A stretch of DNA of 64,000 nucleotides from JAVBKX01 sp031553835 (GTDB lineage: Bacteria > Bacteroidota > Bacteroidia > Bacteroidales > Azobacteroidaceae). Below, one piece after another: positions 10,758 through 19,065 of this stretch (positions are counted from its first letter, which is position 1; the number at the start of each line of letters is the position of its first letter). A program made the translations under genes and the position numbers. The notes under the pieces are model-generated. The model saw only the letters and a list, made by a program, of their open reading frames with translations, was not told the DNA's origin and searched no databases. The stretch lies in assembly GCA_031553835.1 (NCBI GenBank), contig JAVBKX010000016.1:62001-126000 (forward strand), in the 5' to 3' direction.

Positions 10758-10827
10758 CAAAGGTACAGCAATAATGGCAAATTATTACAGCGAAAATCGG
10801 TCAAAAAACAATGAAAATCGGTCAAAA
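10758..10827 (-). promoter_or_regulatory. SusCD operon promoter with paired direct-repeat operator
   Basis: On the minus strand a perfect -7 element TACCTTTG lies at 10758-10765, placing transcription start near 10751. I see no good -33 element. Two identical 15-bp copies of GAAAATCGGTCAAAA (plus strand) lie at 10792-10806 and 10813-10827, 21 bp apart, which is two helical turns on one DNA face and immediately upstream of the -33 position. This is the arrangement expected for an AraC-type activator such as the HTCS encoded at 1-2910. The rest of the 293-bp gap between the two flanking genes holds nothing else I can identify. Confidence 0.65.
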
Positions 10828-10998
10828 TGATGTATCTGATCTTTCATGCAAAATTATTCTGTTGGATGAAAATGGTGTTTAATTGTTTGATTTTCAGCGA
10901 GTAGTGAGATGTGTGACGGATAAATGAAGATTTTTGGTTAAAAAAGACAGGTAAATGATGGAGTGAAAAACTTACAGTATTTTTTTATTGAAAAAAAA

Positions 10999-12084
10999 TT
11001 AATTCGAAGCGTTATTTTCTCTTATGGCGGTCGGAATTCCTAAGACGGGTATCCCATTATTATCCCATTTTAATTTCTGAATTCGAGGAGAACGAGAGTC
11101 AGTAGCTCCGGGAGGATCATTTTCGATATGACGCGCATGATAAATAAAAAGGGTGTCTTTTCCATCCGGAGAAGGGATGAAGCAGATGCCGCCAGGTGCA
11201 TAAACGTTATTTTCAATGTGTTGTTTGAATACAGGTTGTGGTGATTTTGTCCATGAAGAGTCATTCAGCAAATCACTGGAGGCGTTAGCAGATAACAATC
11301 CAAGGGAGTAATAAGGAGTCCACCTTCCACTGGCTGAATAATAGATTAATACTCGATCCTTGTTTCTTGACTGGAAAAACTGAGGTGCCTCATTGACATA
11401 GATGGGGTAAGCGGTTCGGCTACCATCTGGACTAATCCATTGTCGCTCCCATTCCAATTCAGGTTTGGAAAGGATAATCCGGTCAGAGCTCAATGTCCAG
11501 GGATTTTCCATGGAAGCTATGTAAATACATTGATTTTCTGCACCGATCCGACGTGATTGCCAGCCTGACCAAATCATGTATAATTGTTTATTATGCTCAA
11601 ATACACTGGCATGAATCGCCCAATTGTTTCCGGCATCGGTTTGTATCCTGCCTTTCATAACGAATTGGCCTTCAAACGGATCCTCCGATTTATTTTCGAG
11701 AACATAAATCTGGTGATTGTCGGTATTGCCATCGTCGGCTGAAAAATATATATACCACTTATTATTTAAAAAATGGATTTCAGGCCCCCATAAATGATAT
11801 GCATTGTTTGAGTCGTTGGGGATCCATACTTCTTTTTTCTCTGCATTTTCCAACTGTGTGATATCACTGGTTTTCCAGATCATAATCCGGTCTTCGTATC
11901 CTTGAGTATAATAATATTGTCCATTCATAAAAGTAGCCCAAGGGTCTATCCCTTTGATTAATAGCGGATTGATCAGCGATGAAGAGGTGTCGGCTTCCCT
12001 GTCTTTTGCCCGTTGACTGCAAGATGCCCATGTTATCGGAATCATACAGCAGCAAAAAAGAGTTATGTAGTTTATTCTGTTCAT
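10999..12084 (-). CDS. Glycoside hydrolase family 43 lipoprotein
   Basis: About 361 residues with a lipoprotein signal (WASCSQ, Cys22) and one five-bladed GH43 propeller. The catalytic base is in LIKGIDPWATF (Asp47) and the general acid in VNEAPQFF (Glu232). The position normally taken by the second Asp that tunes the acid reads WAIHASVF, with His158 in its place. Other family blocks are WGPEIHFLNNKWYIYFSADDG (in part) and the C-terminal PGGICFIPSPDG. GH43 enzymes act on arabinose, xylose or galactofuranose linkages. The ATG at 12084 is chosen over a TTG at 12096. It is the last gene of the upstream catabolic run, 64 bp after the kinase. Confidence 0.88.
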   Translation of the reverse strand: MNRINYITLFCCCMIPITWASCSQRAKDREADTSSSLINPLLIKGIDPWATFMNGQYYYTQGYEDRIMIWKTSDITQLENAEKKEVWIPNDSNNAYHLWGPEIHFLNNKWYIYFSADDGNTDNHQIYVLENKSEDPFEGQFVMKGRIQTDAGNNWAIHASVFEHNKQLYMIWSGWQSRRIGAENQCIYIASMENPWTLSSDRIILSKPELEWERQWISPDGSRTAYPIYVNEAPQFFQSRNKDRVLIYYSASGRWTPYYSLGLLSANASSDLLNDSSWTKSPQPVFKQHIENNVYAPGGICFIPSPDGKDTLFIYHARHIENDPPGATDSRSPRIQKLKWDNNGIPVLGIPTAIRENNASN

Positions 12085-12160
12085 GATGATACTCAATTAA
12101 TATTTGCCGATTGTATTTTCTTCAAAAGATTCTAATGATCTTCCTCTATCTCCTCACAAC

Positions 12161-13570
12161 CTATACAGGACTGTATTCTTTAGTTTCAATGCTATTCGTT
12201 AAGATTTTACGCCCGGTTTCCAGATTTTTTATTTCTTCGTTGGCAATCAATTGCATTAAAAGATTGCCTAAAGCAGTCGATTCGGGAGAGGCGCTGATAA
12301 CCGGCATTTTAATGGCGTTGGCAGTGAGTTGGTTTAATAACTCATTGCGGCTTCCTCCACCTACTACGTATAAACATTCGATTGGTTTACCGGCCGCTTT
12401 TGACAGTTGCCTGGTTACAGTTCCGTATTTGGAGGCTAATGATTTGAGTATGGTACTTACATATTCGCCTCTGTTTTTGGGATGGGTTAATCCATGTTTA
12501 GTACAATATTCATCAATGGCAGCTTGCATGGACAGGGGGCTTACAAATAATGGATCGTCCGGATCAATAGTACGGCCTTTTGCCGTTTCCGCTTCAGCTA
12601 ATAATGATTCGTAAGAAGGCATTGTCCCATCTTCTTTTTCCCATTCGTTTATTAAGCCTTGTAATAGCCATAATCCGGTGATGTTGCGGAGAAAACGAAT
12701 TTTTCCGTTTATACCGCCTTCATTTGTAAAATGGCTGTTGAGGGCGGCATTGGTCATGGTCGCCCAGTCTGTCTCGATGCCCAGTAACGACCATGTTCCG
12801 GAGCTGAGATATGCCCAGTTTTTATGTTTCACAGGGATGGCTGCGATAGCCGATGCAGTATCGTGAGAGGCCACGGCGATGACATTGATTGTGCCGGCTC
12901 CGGTTTCGGCGGCGATTTCCGGTCGTAATTGCCCGATAATGGTGCCCGGTTGTACAATGTCGGACATCCATTCGATGGGAATTCCTAAGGCTTGGAATAC
13001 TTCAGGCTCCCATTTGCGGGTCTGTGCATTGATTAACTGCGAAGTAGAGGCTATGGTGTATTCATTGAACATGTTACCGGTCAGGAAATAATTTATCAAA
13101 TCGGGCATGAACAATACTTTCGATGTGATCTGTAGTTGAGAATCTCCGCGTTTCATCATGCTGAATAATTGAAAGACGGAGTTAAATTCCATAAACTGAT
13201 TTCCTGTGACTCTATAGAGTCGTTCTCTGGAAATTTTTTCAAATACCGACGGGAGAATTCCGTTTGTCCGGGAATCGCGGTAGCAAACCGGATTGGAAAT
13301 AAGGCGTCCCTGTTTATCCAATAAACCAAAATCTACCCCCCAGGTATCGACTGCAATTCCTTTCAATTCATATCCTTTTTGTATCGTTTTGGATATGCTT
13401 TTTTTAATTTCGGAAAATAGCAGGGGGAAATCCCAATATAATGTATCCCCAAGACGTACCTGAGGATTTGGAAAGCGATGTATTTCTTCAGTTACAATCT
13501 TGTTTTTTTCTAATTTTCCGGCAATAGCTCTTCCGCTGCCGGCTCCAAGATCTAAGGCAAGATAGGCCAT
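12161..13570 (-). CDS. FGGY sugar kinase, rhamnulokinase family, probably acting on L-fuculose
   Basis: A 469-residue cytoplasmic FGGY kinase. It begins with the phosphate-1 loop of rhamnulokinase-type proteins (LDLGAGSGRAI), has the substrate-domain block VDTWGVDFGLLD, ASHDTASAIAA, SSGTWSLLGIE, and the adenosine motif VVGGGSRNELLNQLTANA. By sequence it is a rhamnulokinase (RhaB-like). It is encoded 6 bp after a FucA-like aldolase and next to L-fucose isomerase, so L-fuculose is the likely substrate; Bacteroides fucose operons also use a kinase of this subfamily. L-rhamnulose or D-ribulose remain possible. Confidence 0.88.
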   Translation of the reverse strand: MAYLALDLGAGSGRAIAGKLEKNKIVTEEIHRFPNPQVRLGDTLYWDFPLLFSEIKKSISKTIQKGYELKGIAVDTWGVDFGLLDKQGRLISNPVCYRDSRTNGILPSVFEKISRERLYRVTGNQFMEFNSVFQLFSMMKRGDSQLQITSKVLFMPDLINYFLTGNMFNEYTIASTSQLINAQTRKWEPEVFQALGIPIEWMSDIVQPGTIIGQLRPEIAAETGAGTINVIAVASHDTASAIAAIPVKHKNWAYLSSGTWSLLGIETDWATMTNAALNSHFTNEGGINGKIRFLRNITGLWLLQGLINEWEKEDGTMPSYESLLAEAETAKGRTIDPDDPLFVSPLSMQAAIDEYCTKHGLTHPKNRGEYVSTILKSLASKYGTVTRQLSKAAGKPIECLYVVGGGSRNELLNQLTANAIKMPVISASPESTALGNLLMQLIANEEIKNLETGRKILTNSIETKEYSPV

Positions 13571-13576
13571 GTGTAA

Positions 13577-14209
13577 TTATTTTTTTCCAAGTATATAATA
13601 TTCAAGATCTGCAATTTCCTGCATACTCAATGTGTGACAGTCGAATCCGGATTCCACGATAATTCGGCATCCCATTTCGAAAAATACGGCTTTTTGATAA
13701 GCATCATTCAGGTCTTTGCCGCAGACTACTTGTCCATGTTTTTCCAAGATAGCGCAATCGTGATCGGTAAGTGCATTGGTGACGGCGATTGCCAGCTCGG
13801 GCGATCCGGGACGGAAGTAAGGAACAACAGCAATTTCTTTGCCGCAATAGAGTGCGACTTCGGCAGTGACATTGTAGTCGGCCGGCCGGTTTTTCATGCA
13901 GGAGATAACGGTGGCGTATTTAGACTGAAAGTGTAATACCACATTTCGGTCTTTACGTCTGCGCAATACTCCCAAATGAAAACCATTTTCACTTGTCGGT
14001 TTACATCCTTGTATTACAGTTCCGTCGGCTAAGTTACAAATTGAAATGTTTTCTTTTTGTAAGTTGGGAACCCAGGAGCCTGTTCCGGTCAGTAATACCT
14101 GATCTTCGATTTTCCAGGATAGATTACCGCTGCTGCAAAGCATTAGTTTAGCTTTCCCGGCTTGGTGGGCGGCGGCGATAAATCGATCGATATGTTCGTT
14201 GGTTATCAT
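13577..14209 (-). CDS. Class II aldolase/adducin family protein, probable L-fuculose-phosphate aldolase
   Basis: 210 residues, the usual length of FucA/RhaD-type class II aldolases, which split the ketose 1-phosphate into dihydroxyacetone phosphate and L-lactaldehyde. Visible active-site elements include SSGNLSW and TGTGSWVPNL (phosphate binding), TSENGFHLG (Glu), LHFQSKYAT and LEKHGQVVCGK (His). In E. coli FucA the zinc pair is H-x-H; here the second His is Gln (HFQ). The gene lies between fucI and the kinase, which defines a fucose isomerase-aldolase-kinase pathway. The 121-bp gap before it holds a hairpin repeat with a possible promoter. Confidence 0.85.
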   Translation of the reverse strand: MITNEHIDRFIAAAHQAGKAKLMLCSSGNLSWKIEDQVLLTGTGSWVPNLQKENISICNLADGTVIQGCKPTSENGFHLGVLRRRKDRNVVLHFQSKYATVISCMKNRPADYNVTAEVALYCGKEIAVVPYFRPGSPELAIAVTNALTDHDCAILEKHGQVVCGKDLNDAYQKAVFFEMGCRIIVESGFDCHTLSMQEIADLEYYILGKK

Positions 14210-14270
14210 TAATTGTCTGATAATTAAAAACTAAGAGTTGTAAATTGAATTAATTTCGATCCAATACAAA

Positions 14271-14315
14271 AGCACGAAGACACAAAGATATTAAAAAACT
14301 TTGTGTCCTGTGCCT
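14271..14315. repeat. Imperfect inverted repeat of the CACGAAG/CACAAAG type
   Basis: GCACGAAGACACAAAG (from 14272) pairs imperfectly with CTTTGTGTCCTGTGC (from about 14299) around an A/T-rich loop, in the gap between fucI and the aldolase gene. On the minus strand the first arm contains TATCTTTG (14283-14290), a perfect -7 element, about 74 bp upstream of the aldolase start. Related sequences occur at 34364-34422 and 47737-47766. It could be a mobile hairpin repeat that carries a promoter. Confidence 0.6.
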
Positions 14316-14330
14316 TAACGTTAAAAAATC

Positions 14331-16118
14331 TTACTTATATAATGGTCCATAAGTGGCGCAAGCCCGATAATCAGCGCTTTCTTTGTTCATGCCAAAAGCA
14401 TTCCACGCTGCCGGCCGGAAGATGTCTTTATCGTCCACATTGTGCATACATACCGGAATGCGAAGCATGGAAGCCAACGAAATCAGGTCGGCGCCAATGT
14501 GACCGTAGCTGATTGAACCGTGGTTGGCACCCCAATTGTTCATTACCGAATAAACATCTTTAAAAGCGTCACTTTGGGTGAGGCGAGGAACGAACCATGT
14601 GGTAGGCCAGCCTTTGTCGGTTCTGTCGTCCAACATTTTGTGTGCTTCAGGATCTAATTCGACTGTCCAACCTTCGGCAAGTTGCAATACAGGGCCAAGT
14701 CCTTTGATCAGATTCAGGCGTACCATAGTACAAGGCATTCCTTCTTTTGTCAGGAATTTGGACGAAAAGCCGCCTCCCCTGAAATATTCGCGATTGGCAG
14801 GTACCCAGGAGGTAGCATCTAAGCAGGCTTTGGCTTCTGTTTCGCTGATTTCCCAGAAGGGCTTCATAGCCGGATTGCCGTTTTGATCGCACTGACGGGC
14901 AGAACCGTCCAATGATGCGGCTCCCGAATTGATTAAATGAATGATGCCATTAGCCGCTTGGCCTTCTAATTTTTTGCCGGTTACACATTCAACGGCTTCC
15001 GGGCTCCAATATGTACGGACGTCGGCAAAAATCTGTGCGGTATTGGTCAGTAAATAACCAAACAACATGGCAGTGCCGTTTAACGCGTCGTTTTCTGTGG
15101 CTAATATGTAAGGAGCGCGAATTCCTGTCCAATCGAAAGATGAATTCAGGATGGCTTCGGTAAAGTCGCCGTTCGGATAAAAATCCGTCCATTGCCGTTG
15201 TCCTTGAAATCCTCCGGCAATGGCATTGTGTCCTAATGCTTCTTCTCCAAATCCCATTTCTTTTAACTTTGGATTGCCGACCATCAAATCGCGGACAATT
15301 AAAGTCATTTTTACGATAAATTCCCAGTCGTTGTCTTTTTCTTCCCTGCTTTTAGCTAAATGCGGTTTATTGATATGATCGGATACTTCCTTGCAATTTG
15401 CCTTGGCCCAAGCTAATGCTTTGGCAAATTCTTCTTTGTCGTAAATTTCTTCGGTCATGCGGCGGATAATTTCTACCTCATCAATTCCTTCGCAACGCAT
15501 TCCCAAATAATCTTCAAAGAAATCGGTATTGACAATGGACCCTGCAATGCCCATACAAACAGCGCCTATTGACAGGTATGATTTTCCGCGCATAATGGCT
15601 ACTGCCATGGCCGCTTTTGAGAAGCGTAACAATTTTGCGGTTACATCGGCAGGAATGGCAGTAGTGCCGGCATCTTGTACGTCGCGTCCGTAAATTCCGA
15701 ATGCAGGTAATCCTTTTTGAGCATGTCCGGCTAATACAGCGGCCAGATAAACTGCTCCCGGACGTTCGGTTCCGTTGAAGCCCCAAACTGCTTTTACTGT
15801 GTGCGGATCCATATCCATGGTTTCGCTGCCATAGCACCAGCAAGGGGTTACGGTGATGGTGACACCGACATTTTCTTTTCTGAATTTTTCGGCGCAAGCG
15901 GCGCTTTCAGGCACTCGCCCGATGGTCGTGTCGGCAATGATGCATTGAACGGGCGTTCCGTCAGGATATTTTAGGGTGGAAGTCAGTAGTTCTACTACAC
16001 TTTTCGCCATGTTCATCGTTTGGTTTTCCAATGATTCACGAACGCCGCCCATGCGTCCGTCGATAGTCGGTCTGATCCCGATTTTTGGCCAATCCCCTTG
16101 AAATCTTTTTCTTTCCAT
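14331..16118 (-). CDS. fucI: L-fucose isomerase
   Basis: About 595 residues, matching the length of the FucI family, which interconverts L-fucose and L-fuculose (and D-arabinose and D-ribulose) with a divalent metal. Strong family blocks run the full length: IGIRPTIDGR, TPCWCYGSE, WGFNGTERPGAVYLAA, GKSYLSIGAVCMGIAGS, AGFQGQRQWTD, ATENDALNG, FADVRTYWSPEA, EYFRGGGFSSKFLT and the end YRACATYGPLYK. The ATG at 16118 is chosen because IGIRP then falls near residue 12 as in known FucI proteins. A 35-codon extension upstream would run through an inverted repeat. No fucosidase or fucose permease is encoded in the window. Confidence 0.97.
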   Translation of the reverse strand: MERKRFQGDWPKIGIRPTIDGRMGGVRESLENQTMNMAKSVVELLTSTLKYPDGTPVQCIIADTTIGRVPESAACAEKFRKENVGVTITVTPCWCYGSETMDMDPHTVKAVWGFNGTERPGAVYLAAVLAGHAQKGLPAFGIYGRDVQDAGTTAIPADVTAKLLRFSKAAMAVAIMRGKSYLSIGAVCMGIAGSIVNTDFFEDYLGMRCEGIDEVEIIRRMTEEIYDKEEFAKALAWAKANCKEVSDHINKPHLAKSREEKDNDWEFIVKMTLIVRDLMVGNPKLKEMGFGEEALGHNAIAGGFQGQRQWTDFYPNGDFTEAILNSSFDWTGIRAPYILATENDALNGTAMLFGYLLTNTAQIFADVRTYWSPEAVECVTGKKLEGQAANGIIHLINSGAASLDGSARQCDQNGNPAMKPFWEISETEAKACLDATSWVPANREYFRGGGFSSKFLTKEGMPCTMVRLNLIKGLGPVLQLAEGWTVELDPEAHKMLDDRTDKGWPTTWFVPRLTQSDAFKDVYSVMNNWGANHGSISYGHIGADLISLASMLRIPVCMHNVDDKDIFRPAAWNAFGMNKESADYRACATYGPLYK

Positions 16119-16139
16119 AATACTTTTCAGTATAGAGTA

Positions 16140-16220
16140 CACAGGTACACAGTGTACCGTATTGTTAATAGTTATTTTATGTCTCTCCGGGGTTGCTAAA
16201 TTGTGCACTGTGTACCTGTG
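16140..16220. repeat. 15-bp perfect inverted repeat with 51-bp spacer
   Basis: CACAGGTACACAGTG (16140-16154) is repeated in inverse orientation at 16206-16220, continuing after one mismatch for two more pairs. The right arm lies inside the 3' end of the Gfo/Idh/MocA gene and the left arm in the leader of fucI. As RNA it would form a long-armed hairpin between the two genes. It may be a dispersed palindromic repeat or an intercistronic processing or attenuation element. Confidence 0.7.
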
Positions 16221-17349
16221 CACTTGGCGCCGAAGATGTGTACATTTTGATAGTCCTGTTTGATTTGGCGCTTTTTCTTGCGGCGTCTAAAATTTCTATG
16301 ACGATCAGGTTATTTTCTAATGAAGCCAAATCTGTGGGCTGAATTGTTATTGTGCCTCTGATTATGTTGGCAAAATAACTGAATGGTTCGTTTTCCGGGG
16401 TGCGCAATGGCGGCAACTGTTCATGCGTTTCGTTCCCGAATCGGGATAATTTATATGATAAATCATTGGCATTTAGCGCTTTTATATATCCGCTTACACC
16501 ATATATTTCTATATCCTTACGATCGGACGGCCAATTCCATGATGCTTGCAGGATGGCCTGAGCTTTGGGATACGTAATAATAATCGTTGCGTCATCGTCC
16601 ACTTTGGGATATATTTCGGGTTTGATTTGTTGCAAGATTGCAGAAACTGCTGCCGGTCGTTCGTTTTTCATTAACCAAGTCATTAAGTTGGCTCCGTAAC
16701 AGCCGAAATCAACTACGGCGCCACCTCCATTCAATACCGGATCTGTCAGCCAATCCAAAAATTCCTGATTGCAACCGATTTCTTTCGGCCCCATGTGTCC
16801 GTCGCAAACAATCACTTTCCGGATATCGCCCAGCAGGTGTTCTTTTACAACCATTTGATATGCTTTGTGATTGGTCGGATACCATGATGTTTCGTAATTG
16901 GTAAGTACAAATGTGTTATTTTTTCGGGCTAATTTGGCCATTTTTTGAGCATGTTTACTGTTTACGGCCAATGGTTTTTCTACCATTACGTGAATTCCTT
17001 TCGGAGCGCAGACTTCGACTGTTTTCAAGTGGTCGTAAATCGAATTGAAAGCCAACACGCCTTCCGGCTTCGTATTTGCAACCATTTCTTCTATGGTGTT
17101 GTAGGCTATGGCCGGATCAAATCCATATTGTTGGGCATAGCGTTTTACTAAATTCCGGTCGCTTTCGGCAATGCCGACCAATTGAATGTCTGTCCGGTTC
17201 TTGTAATTATTGAGGAAGCCGTGTACGTGTGAATGCGATAACCCGGCAAGTCCGATGCGGACAGGCGCCTGTTGTGCCAACTCCTGACTTTTCGGCATGG
17301 AGAATGTCGAAAATAAAAGTATTATAGTAATGAAATATTTAATTTTCAT
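16177..17349 (-). CDS. Secreted Gfo/Idh/MocA family oxidoreductase
   Basis: 390 residues with an N-terminal signal-like segment (about residues 1-21), a Rossmann fold (VRIGLAGLSHSHVHGF), the signature HVMVEKPLAV, and a C-terminal alpha/beta domain starting near GDIRKVIVCDGHMG. Members use bound NAD(P) to oxidise or reduce sugars, and exported Gfo/Idh proteins near glycan loci often act on sugar derivatives or as glycosidases with a redox mechanism. The substrate is unknown. The last 20 or so residues (serine- and histidine-rich) are encoded by an inverted repeat and look like an acquired tail. Its start overlaps the preceding GH43 gene by 11 bp, implying translational coupling. Confidence 0.87.
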   Translation of the reverse strand: MKIKYFITIILLFSTFSMPKSQELAQQAPVRIGLAGLSHSHVHGFLNNYKNRTDIQLVGIAESDRNLVKRYAQQYGFDPAIAYNTIEEMVANTKPEGVLAFNSIYDHLKTVEVCAPKGIHVMVEKPLAVNSKHAQKMAKLARKNNTFVLTNYETSWYPTNHKAYQMVVKEHLLGDIRKVIVCDGHMGPKEIGCNQEFLDWLTDPVLNGGGAVVDFGCYGANLMTWLMKNERPAAVSAILQQIKPEIYPKVDDDATIIITYPKAQAILQASWNWPSDRKDIEIYGVSGYIKALNANDLSYKLSRFGNETHEQLPPLRTPENEPFSYFANIIRGTITIQPTDLASLENNLIVIEILDAARKSAKSNRTIKMYTSSAPSAQVHSAQFSNPGET

Positions 17350-19057
17350 GGGTAATCATGTGTTTTCCGGTTGTTATTCCATTTTCATTAAATGCGTCCA
17401 CCGTGAAATAATATTGAGAATCGCGGTTGAAATACCCGGCTTCCAGCTGATTGCGATAAGTCATTGTGGCATTATTCAAATGAGTTTTGTCTATTCCCCA
17501 ATGCACAATGTAACCGGTGGTATTTTCCTGTTTATCCCAATTTAATTGAAACCGGCGTTTGTCGTCGTTGCGTTTGACCCGAAATCCGGTTACTTCCCGG
17601 GGTAATTCTCCATTTCCATTTCCAAATATTCTGAAGCCGGACAGCGAAAACTTTCCGTCCATTTCTTTGGAGTTGGTGATGCGAAGGTAGCGTAATTTTT
17701 CCGGTTTATCCAACACGATTAGTTCATGTGGTTCATCTGTTGTATTTTTTGAGCGATTTGTTATATTTTCCCAGTTTTTAGTGTCGTTAGATCCTTCAAT
17801 TATGTATTGATAAAAGGTGTAGGAATCGTCTGCATTGTTCTTAAAATCCTGATCGGCGAAGTTAACTTGTATGGCTTTTATCTCCATCGTTTTTCCAAGA
17901 TCGATTTGCAACCATTCACCGGGTTTCCCGCTTTGAGCTGACCACCAGGTTGCTATATCTTCGTCGTTGGCGAGATTTTTCTCGAATCCCGATAATTCGG
18001 AGGATGCGGTAACTGTTTTTCCATACGAAAGCAAGTTCCATCCCAACGAACAGTTGTCGGTAGCAGCGTTTATTTTTTTATCCGGTATGGCAAAGGGATA
18101 ATCTGTCCATATAGTATGTGCATACATTTTTTCATTGTCCGTAAAATAAACAGGAAAAAGTCCTAAACGGCGCTCAAACATGTGCCGTACCGAAATGGTC
18201 ATGGAGGCTACATGCCAGTAATTTCCGTATTTGTCTTGAAAAGTGTGTCCATGGCCGGCTCCGCCAATGAATCCACCCGGTTTGAAACAGAACGGACTGT
18301 ATTCGGCATAGGTAAAAGGACCAAGAGGATTTTCTCCAATATAAATGCCATCGCCATAAATACGATATTCTGTTCCGGGCGCAGCGTATTGCAAGTAGTA
18401 TTTTCCATTGTATTTTGTCATGCAAGGTCCTTCATTCCATCCTGTACGGGGTTCTTCATTGGCAACACCCGGAATTTCCCATCCGTATTTTTCAGTATTG
18501 TGGTAAATTAACGTATCCGGATTACCCAATGCTTTGAAACCGTCTTTCGGATCTACTTCTACGCCTACAATCGGATCTTTGTCTGAGCAGCCCCAATAGA
18601 GATAGACGCGTCCGTCGTCATCGTGGTAAAATGAAGGATCAGTATTTCCGTAAGAGAATTTGGTATCGATTTCTTCCCAGTTGTCAACATCCGGGTTGGC
18701 TGTTTTGAATATTCGCGGCTGATTTCCCGATGCTAAAAAATACAACGAGTCCCCATATATTAAGATGGTGGGGGCATAATATTCAATGGTACTAATTGTC
18801 TTACAGGGAATATAATTCCATGTTTTTAGATCAGGAGAGCTCCAATATCCTCCCGATTTGGAGGCAAACAGGTAATATTTTCCTTTGAAATATTCACAAA
18901 CGGGATCGGCAGCTTCCCTTCGGGAAGGGTCGCCGGGCTGAAAACGATAATTGAGATTGATGGGATTGCTTACAATTCCCTGTGGTTGGGTTGGTTGCTG
19001 AGTGCATGTGCTACCGATGAATAGTAGGGCTAATAAAATAAATGGTATATTTCTCAT
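17339..19057 (-). CDS. GH43 glycosidase with CBM32-like and fibronectin III domains
   Basis: 572 residues. The signal peptide has a lipobox-like IGSTC (Cys18). The GH43 propeller (about residues 40-325) shows the base in EAADPVCEYF (Asp51), the pKa modulator in GNTDPSFY (Asp140) and the general acid in GWNEGPCMT (Glu209), so all three acids are present. A discoidin/F5-8 type C (CBM32-like) domain follows (about residues 335-475: TASSELSGF...WWSAQ...GEWLQIDLG), then an FN3 domain (about 480-570). It probably removes arabinofuranose, xylose or galactofuranose side chains. It lies 8 bp after the GH31 gene. Confidence 0.92.
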   Translation of the reverse strand: MRNIPFILLALLFIGSTCTQQPTQPQGIVSNPINLNYRFQPGDPSRREAADPVCEYFKGKYYLFASKSGGYWSSPDLKTWNYIPCKTISTIEYYAPTILIYGDSLYFLASGNQPRIFKTANPDVDNWEEIDTKFSYGNTDPSFYHDDDGRVYLYWGCSDKDPIVGVEVDPKDGFKALGNPDTLIYHNTEKYGWEIPGVANEEPRTGWNEGPCMTKYNGKYYLQYAAPGTEYRIYGDGIYIGENPLGPFTYAEYSPFCFKPGGFIGGAGHGHTFQDKYGNYWHVASMTISVRHMFERRLGLFPVYFTDNEKMYAHTIWTDYPFAIPDKKINAATDNCSLGWNLLSYGKTVTASSELSGFEKNLANDEDIATWWSAQSGKPGEWLQIDLGKTMEIKAIQVNFADQDFKNNADDSYTFYQYIIEGSNDTKNWENITNRSKNTTDEPHELIVLDKPEKLRYLRITNSKEMDGKFSLSGFRIFGNGNGELPREVTGFRVKRNDDKRRFQLNWDKQENTTGYIVHWGIDKTHLNNATMTYRNQLEAGYFNRDSQYYFTVDAFNENGITTGKHMITHEN

Positions 19058-19065
19058 ACTATATT

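Noticed and set aside
12111..12614. 167-codon plus-strand frame over the kinase gene
   Set aside because: It is antisense to the FGGY kinase, whose motifs are intact. No signal supports transcription from this strand.
16119..16223. 35-codon N-terminal extension of fucI
   Set aside because: It runs through the inverted repeat and the preceding gene's 3' end, and characterised FucI proteins begin close to the IGIRP block.
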